Shown piece after piece: positions 5,512 through 8,445 of a stretch of DNA of 8,445 bases. Where the stretch lies: contig JANXSB010000443.1 of the NCBI GenBank assembly GCA_025352865.1, positions 1 through 8,445 of the forward strand, given 5' to 3'. Numbering within the stretch: the stretch's first letter is position 1; the number at the start of each line of letters is the position of its first letter. Made by a program: the position numbers and the translations under genes. Below the pieces are notes generated by a model. The model saw only the letters and a program-made list of their open reading frames with translations, ran no database searches and was not told where the DNA came from. This DNA comes from Chthoniobacter sp. (GTDB lineage: Bacteria; Verrucomicrobiota; Verrucomicrobiia; Chthoniobacterales; Chthoniobacteraceae).

Positions 5512-6164
5512 CGCGGCTGCTTTCCACGCTCGCCGTTTGTCTCTGCGCGGTGTTTTCTCCCCGCGTGTCCGCGACTGAAAACTCTCCGCGCAATCCGGTG
5601 CTGCTCATCCACGGCATCAAGGACGACGCGCGCAAGATGGAGCCGATGGCGCGCTATCTCCGCGCGCAGGGTTGGGAGGCGAAGACGATGAGCTTTCGCC
5701 CGAGCTGGGGGCAGAAGGGGCTGGATGTGCTGGCGGGGCAGGTCGCGCAGTTCGTCGGCGAAAACTACGCGCCCGGCGAAAAGATCGACCTCGTCGCGTT
5801 CAGCATGGGCGGCCTCGTCACGCGCTACTATCTCCAGCGGCTCGGCGGGTTGGAGCGCGTGCAGCGTTTCGTCACCCTCTCCACGCCGCACCGCGGCACG
5901 CTGCTCGCGTATCTCCTCCCGAATGCTGGCTGCCGCCAGATGCGTCCCGGCAGCGCCTTTCTCCGCGATCTGGAAAGCGATGCCGACCGGCTCGCGGCGC
6001 TGGATTTCACGAGCTTCTGGACGCCGCTCGACACGATCATCGTGCCCGCGCGCAGCTCGGTCATGCCGCAGGCGCGCAACGAGCGCATGGTCATCGCGCT
6101 GCATCCGCTGATGGTTTTTCAGCCGAGCGCGCAGCGCGCGGTGGCCGCGGCGCTCAGCCGCTGA
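5508..6164 (+). CDS. Secreted lipase-like alpha/beta hydrolase
   Basis: The 218-residue protein begins with a Sec-type signal (MTRLLSTLAVCLCAVFSPRV, probable cleavage after SA near residue 22). A lipase-type alpha/beta hydrolase fold follows. PVLLIHGI (30-37) supplies the oxyanion-hole HG. The nucleophile elbow VAFSMGG (96-102) carries Ser99; Ala replaces the first Gly of GxSxG, as in Bacillus LipA-type enzymes (AHSMGG). VTRYYLQRLGG follows, then VTLSTPHRGT, a segment typical of class 2/triacylglycerol lipases and PGAP1-like proteins. Asp in TPLDTIIVP and His in IALHPLMVF near the C-terminus are the likely triad partners. It probably cleaves an ester substrate in the periplasm or outside the cell. 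The ATG at 5508 overlaps the folA stop by 4 nt, so the two are likely coexpressed although functionally unrelated. Confidence 0.87.
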   Translation: MTRLLSTLAVCLCAVFSPRVSATENSPRNPVLLIHGIKDDARKMEPMARYLRAQGWEAKTMSFRPSWGQKGLDVLAGQVAQFVGENYAPGEKIDLVAFSMGGLVTRYYLQRLGGLERVQRFVTLSTPHRGTLLAYLLPNAGCRQMRPGSAFLRDLESDADRLAALDFTSFWTPLDTIIVPARSSVMPQARNERMVIALHPLMVFQPSAQRAVAAALSR

Positions 6165-6168
6165 GTGC
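6150..6168. terminator. Hairpin at the convergent hydrolase / vapC junction
   Basis: GCGCTCAG (6150-6157), loop CCG, CTGAGTGC (6161-6168): an 8-bp stem with one G-T wobble that includes the hydrolase stop codon. The two genes end 5 nt apart. No T-run on either side; possible bidirectional terminator or 3'-end stabiliser. Confidence 0.35.
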
Positions 6169-6169
6169 G

Positions 6170-6550
6170 CTACCAAATGAGCGGCACGTCGTAGGCGCGC
6201 ATGGCCGGGTCGGCGCTGAGCAGCGTGAGCTTTTCGCAGCGCGCCTGGGCCACGAGCAGGCGGTCAAAAGGATCGCGGTGATGCAGTGGGAGCCGCACGT
6301 AATCCACGAGGTGCTCGGGCCGCACCGGCAGGATGCGCAGTTCGCGCGGCAGCCGCTCGCGCACCCATTCTTCGTAGGAAGGCTCAAGTCGCAGCTTGTC
6401 GATCGCACACTTGATCGCCATTTCCCACAGGCTCGCGATGCTCACGAGGCATTCGTCCGCCCGCCGGATCGCCTGACGCGCGGGCGCGCTGAGCTGCGCC
6501 GAGCCTTCCGCCAGCCAAAGCAGCGCGTGCGTGTCGAGCAGCACCTTCAT
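6170..6550 (-). CDS. vapC: VapC-type PIN-domain toxin
   Basis: The 126-residue PIN-domain protein carries the acidic active-site residues of a Mg-dependent RNase: Asp6 in LLDTHALLW, Glu43 in SIASLWEMAIK, Asp93/Asp96 in HHRDPFDRLLVAQA, and Asp114 in LLSADPAM. The length is full for the family, and the variant belongs to the 'LLDTHALLW...W/D' PIN group usually paired with Phd-type antitoxins. VapC toxins cleave specific RNAs (tRNA or rRNA) and inhibit translation when free of antitoxin. Its start overlaps the antitoxin stop in ATGA, the standard coupled arrangement. All catalytic acids are present, so it is probably active. The exact RNA target cannot be read from sequence. Confidence 0.93.
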   Translation of the reverse strand: MKVLLDTHALLWLAEGSAQLSAPARQAIRRADECLVSIASLWEMAIKCAIDKLRLEPSYEEWVRERLPRELRILPVRPEHLVDYVRLPLHHRDPFDRLLVAQARCEKLTLLSADPAMRAYDVPLIW

Positions 6551-6870
6551 TCCATGTAGGGCAGCATCTCCGGCAGCGGGTCGTCAAAGTCCTTGGCCAT
6601 CCAGACGGAGCCTTTGGCAAAGCCGGGTTTCACCTTTGCCTGGCCCGCGCCCACCGGACGGATTTCCGCGATGCGCTGGCCGTGCTTCGTGATGAACCAC
6701 GTCTGCCCATGCGCAACCTTCTGCAAAATCGCCGAGAGATGCGTTTTCGCCGCGAAGGCCCCGACCTCGAACGCCACGGGCTCATCCGCAAACGCCGTCG
6801 CCTCCGCGATCTTCGCCGAGGGAATTGCCGGGATGTCGCCGTAGTTGAGCGGTTTCTTTTTCGCTTTCAT
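6547..6870 (-). CDS. Phd/YefM-type antitoxin with extended N-terminus
   Basis: The 107-residue product contains the Phd/YefM core at about 35-72: EVGAFAAKTHLSAILQKVAH, then GQTWFITKHGQRIAEIRP. This core forms the DNA-binding dimer in the family. The C-terminal part (73-107, ending LPEMLPYME) should wrap the toxin. The N-terminus is unusual: 34 residues (MKAKKKPLNYGDIPAIPSAK...) precede the core, whereas Phd proteins usually begin within a few residues of it. The frame remains open upstream, but ATG 6870 is the first sensible start and lies after the preceding gene's stop. The antitoxin neutralises the VapC toxin encoded immediately downstream and probably represses its own promoter. Confidence 0.88.
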   Translation of the reverse strand: MKAKKKPLNYGDIPAIPSAKIAEATAFADEPVAFEVGAFAAKTHLSAILQKVAHGQTWFITKHGQRIAEIRPVGAGQAKVKPGFAKGSVWMAKDFDDPLPEMLPYME

Positions 6871-6878
6871 GCGGACTA

Positions 6879-6925
6879 GTTGAACCAACCAGAACTTTTT
6901 CACAACTGTTTTTTCACGAATTATC
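6879..6925 (-). promoter_or_regulatory. Candidate promoter/operator of the antitoxin-toxin pair
   Basis: In minus-strand sense GATAAT (6920-6925) is a 5/6 -10 box, but no good -35 accompanies it. Downstream lies an imperfect direct repeat: plus-strand AACTTTTTCAC (6893-6903) and AACTGTTTTTTCAC (6904-6917), followed by a small inverted repeat GTTG-AAC-CAAC (6879-6889). Phd-type antitoxins commonly bind repeated sites before their own start. The -10 overlaps the 3' end of the upstream gene, so read-through is also possible. Confidence 0.35.
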
Positions 6926-7324
6926 TGCGGCCATCGCGAGCAGTGCGAGAGCCGGAACCGTGTCCGCTGGCGTACGCACCCAAAAGCTGATCCAGCCGGA
7001 TTGCGTGAAGACGTGATGCGGCTCGGCGCTGTGGCTGGCGACGAGGGCGTCGCGCTGCTCGCGCCCGACGAAAAGGTCGAGCAGGCCGTTGCCGTGGAGG
7101 TGTCCGAGTTCGCGCCGCCCGCATGCAAACTCGATGCCGCCGAGCCGATGCACGCGCAGGCGCACACCGGGCAGGGCGAGCGCGCGCTTTTCGATCTCCT
7201 GCATCGCGGCGAGGCGCGCGGGATGCGCGAGCCGCGTCCACACGAGCAGTGCGGTGTCGAAAAGCTGCGGCAGGCCGGGCACGCGCGCGAGCCAGCACAG
7301 GCGATGCACGACGAAGCGGAACAT
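6914..7324 (-). CDS. Luciferase-domain (DUF5519-type) protein
   Basis: The 136-residue product resembles the small 'luciferase family' domain (DUF5519-type, also seen fused or alone in many bacteria). The name is historical and light emission is not implied. Key features are ALPGVRLRVHRLGGIEFACG (50-69), ELGHLHGNGLLDL (72-84), AEPHHVF (100-106) and SGWISFWVRT (109-118), followed by a short C-terminal helix. The N-terminal 30 residues (MFRFVVHRLCWLARVPGLPQ...) are moderately hydrophobic and may be a membrane-associated helix. The start lies 3 nt after the stop of the SRPBCC gene, with GGAAGG 7 nt upstream, one of the few clear ribosome binding sites in this window. Biochemical function is unknown. 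Conserved His residues (75, 77, 103, 104) could form a metal or catalytic site, which is inference. Confidence 0.78.
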   Translation of the reverse strand: MFRFVVHRLCWLARVPGLPQLFDTALLVWTRLAHPARLAAMQEIEKRALALPGVRLRVHRLGGIEFACGRRELGHLHGNGLLDLFVGREQRDALVASHSAEPHHVFTQSGWISFWVRTPADTVPALALLAMAADNS

Positions 7325-7327
7325 CGC

Positions 7328-8263
7328 TCAGCCTTCCGCAAGCCGCCGGACGTGCCGCATGACGCGCAGATGCACAGCGCGCGTCATGTCGCTCGTCCAC
7401 AGATCGAAATACCACAGCGGGCGGACGTGCAGCGTGTACCAGCTCGACCCGATGAGCGTGGTCGTGCCGTCGTGGTTGTCGCGGAGAATGAAGCGCCCGC
7501 GATGCAGCGTGATGTGGCCGTAGGCCTCGGGGTGCGTGGGTTGTTCGATGATGTCGAAGGTCAGTTTTTGCTCAGGCACAAACTCGGCGATTTTTTCTTT
7601 GATCGTGATGCCGTCGCTGAATTTGCACTGCCGGTCCGCGCCGACGAAATCGCCGCCGTTCGTGGTCGCGGTCGGGTAGGGGAGGCCGAGGCGGAAAATC
7701 CAGTAGCCCGGCGTGTCGGCGATTTCGGGAAAAGCGAGGACGTGCGGCCAGACTTTCGCGGGTGGTGCGTGGATGAGGATTTCGTCGGTGACGATGGCTG
7801 TCTCATCCGTGCGCTGAAACGCTTCGCCCGCGGTGAGCAGCGCGAGCAGCGGGACGATGCTGAGGCGGAGGCGCGTGTCGTTTCGACGAAACCAAATGCG
7901 CCCGAGCAGCGTGCCGACGAGGATCATCACGTACATCGCGGGCGATGCGATGACGAGGCAAACCGCGCCCTCGCGAATGACAATCGCCGCACCGCCGAGC
8001 CCGAGCAGTGTCGTGGTCAGCGAGTGAATGAGGCAGTCGCCGATCGTCGGCTCCAACCGCCGCCAGCACCACGCGGCGACGAAGCCCGCGAGCAGCGGTA
8101 CGAGGCACAGGCTCGGCACGACGAACCGTTGCGTATCGCCGCCGTGGCCGTCGGCGAGCAGCACTTTCAAGCCGAGGAAAATCGCCGACGCGACGATGTT
8201 CGCCGCGAGCATTCCGGTGAGGAGAGGCACCAGCCGGCTCCGCAAGGGTGGCGGCTCATCCAT
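7328..8263 (-). CDS. Membrane-anchored SRPBCC (START/polyketide-cyclase fold) protein
   Basis: The 311-residue product has two parts. Residues 1-150 hold about five hydrophobic segments (near 12-36, 47-67, 80-97, 100-121 and 134-149), indicating a multi-pass inner-membrane domain. Residues about 155-305 read like an SRPBCC ligand-binding domain: TDEILIHAPPAKVWPHVLAF (159-178), then EIADTPGYWIFRLGLPYPTA, the central strands FSDGITIKEKIAEFVPEQKL, and a C-terminal amphipathic helix containing DMTRAVHLRVMRHVRRLAEG. SRPBCC domains bind hydrophobic small molecules or lipids. No substrate can be named. The gene starts 10 nt after the glycyl-tRNA synthetase stop and ends 3 nt before the luciferase-domain gene, so the three probably share a transcript. 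The luciferase-domain neighbour suggests a shared, undefined role. Confidence 0.8.
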   Translation of the reverse strand: MDEPPPLRSRLVPLLTGMLAANIVASAIFLGLKVLLADGHGGDTQRFVVPSLCLVPLLAGFVAAWCWRRLEPTIGDCLIHSLTTTLLGLGGAAIVIREGAVCLVIASPAMYVMILVGTLLGRIWFRRNDTRLRLSIVPLLALLTAGEAFQRTDETAIVTDEILIHAPPAKVWPHVLAFPEIADTPGYWIFRLGLPYPTATTNGGDFVGADRQCKFSDGITIKEKIAEFVPEQKLTFDIIEQPTHPEAYGHITLHRGRFILRDNHDGTTTLIGSSWYTLHVRPLWYFDLWTSDMTRAVHLRVMRHVRRLAEG

Positions 8264-8273
8264 GTCGGTCGGC

Positions 8274-8445
8274 TTACTGGACCTGCGGCAGCAGGAGCCC
8301 GAGCAGGTCGGCGATTTTCACGCGCTCCTGCCGGCCGTCGTCGCGGTGGCGCAGGGTCACGGTGTCGAGCAGGTCGGGGCCGTTTTCGCCGATGGTGTCG
8401 AAGTCGATGGTGATGCCGAAGGGCGTGCCGGCTTCGTCTTGTCGC
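8274..8445 (-). CDS. glyS: Glycyl-tRNA synthetase, C-terminal end (begins outside the window)
   Basis: The last 56 residues of a minus-strand gene are visible, ending in TAA at 8274-8276. They read RQDEAGTPFGITIDFDTIGE, then DTVTLRHRDDGRQERVKIAD and LLGLLLPQ. The D-E-x-GTPF-x-x-T-x-DFDT pattern followed by TVTLRHRD and a basic VKI segment is the end of the anticodon-binding domain of single-chain (alpha2, eukaryotic/archaeal-like) glycyl-tRNA synthetase. The enzyme charges tRNA-Gly with glycine. Most of the protein, including the class II catalytic core, lies beyond the right edge. The closely spaced downstream genes suggest it leads an operon. Confidence 0.9.
   Translation of the reverse strand, partial: RQDEAGTPFGITIDFDTIGENGPDLLDTVTLRHRDDGRQERVKIADLLGLLLPQVQ

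Noticed and set aside
6871..7341. N-terminal extension of the antitoxin into the luciferase-domain gene
   Set aside because: The frame is open, but the added residues are Cys/Arg/Ser-rich noise overlapping a real gene in another frame.
7001..8413. A 470-codon open frame on the plus strand across the glyS-linked cluster
   Set aside because: It lies opposite three minus-strand genes with recognisable families (luciferase-domain, SRPBCC, glycyl-tRNA synthetase). Its translation is charged and low in complexity with no domain.

Overview
The window is GC-rich, compact chromosomal DNA whose genes mostly lack clear Shine-Dalgarno sequences. It carries housekeeping genes (glutamate synthase, tRNA-Ser, dihydrofolate reductase, glycyl-tRNA synthetase). 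Gene styles, a small lipoprotein of a type I associate with Verrucomicrobia, and an intergenic GGACGGCAC/GTGCCGTCC hairpin together suggest a member of the Verrucomicrobiota. That assignment is inference; no marker gene was available to settle it. I see no phage genes, transposases or CRISPR array.

Layout. (1) 1-548, minus: N-terminal part of a glutamate synthase large subunit, with a plausible promoter at 581-608. (2) 705-791, minus: tRNA-Ser(GCU). (3) 792-1207: a mostly empty stretch with at most a doubtful small membrane ORF. (4) 1208-1552, plus: a small lipoprotein, convergent with (5) 1562-2044, minus: a stand-alone cyclic-nucleotide-binding-fold protein that lacks the usual phosphate-binding Arg. 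(6) 2133-4730, plus: marR, a TolC-like outer-membrane channel and a laccase-domain protein (PgeF/YfiH family), tightly packed (ATGA overlap, then a 4-nt gap). (7) 4731-5052: intergenic region with a strong palindrome and a second, larger imperfect one. (8) 5053-6164, plus: folA and a secreted lipase-like alpha/beta hydrolase, overlapping by ATGA. (9) 6170-8445, minus: glyS C-terminus, a membrane-anchored SRPBCC protein, a 'luciferase-domain' (DUF5519-type) protein, then a Phd-type antitoxin and VapC toxin, all codirectional and closely spaced.

The most informative non-coding stretch is 2045-2132. The CNB-fold gene and marR are transcribed divergently from back-to-back promoters. The marR side carries an 8-bp perfect inverted repeat (AAGGTTAA / TTAACCTT) whose right arm abuts the marR start codon, plus a nested 9-bp direct repeat. 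This is a strong candidate for an autoregulatory MarR operator controlling marR-tolC-pgeF. The CNB-fold promoter lies so close to its ATG that its mRNA should be leaderless or nearly so.

I did not find a clearly new multi-gene defence or biosynthetic system. The parts that deserve a second look are the MarR-regulated TolC without an adjacent pump, the glyS-linked SRPBCC/luciferase-domain pair, the extended Phd antitoxin and the intergenic palindromic repeat.
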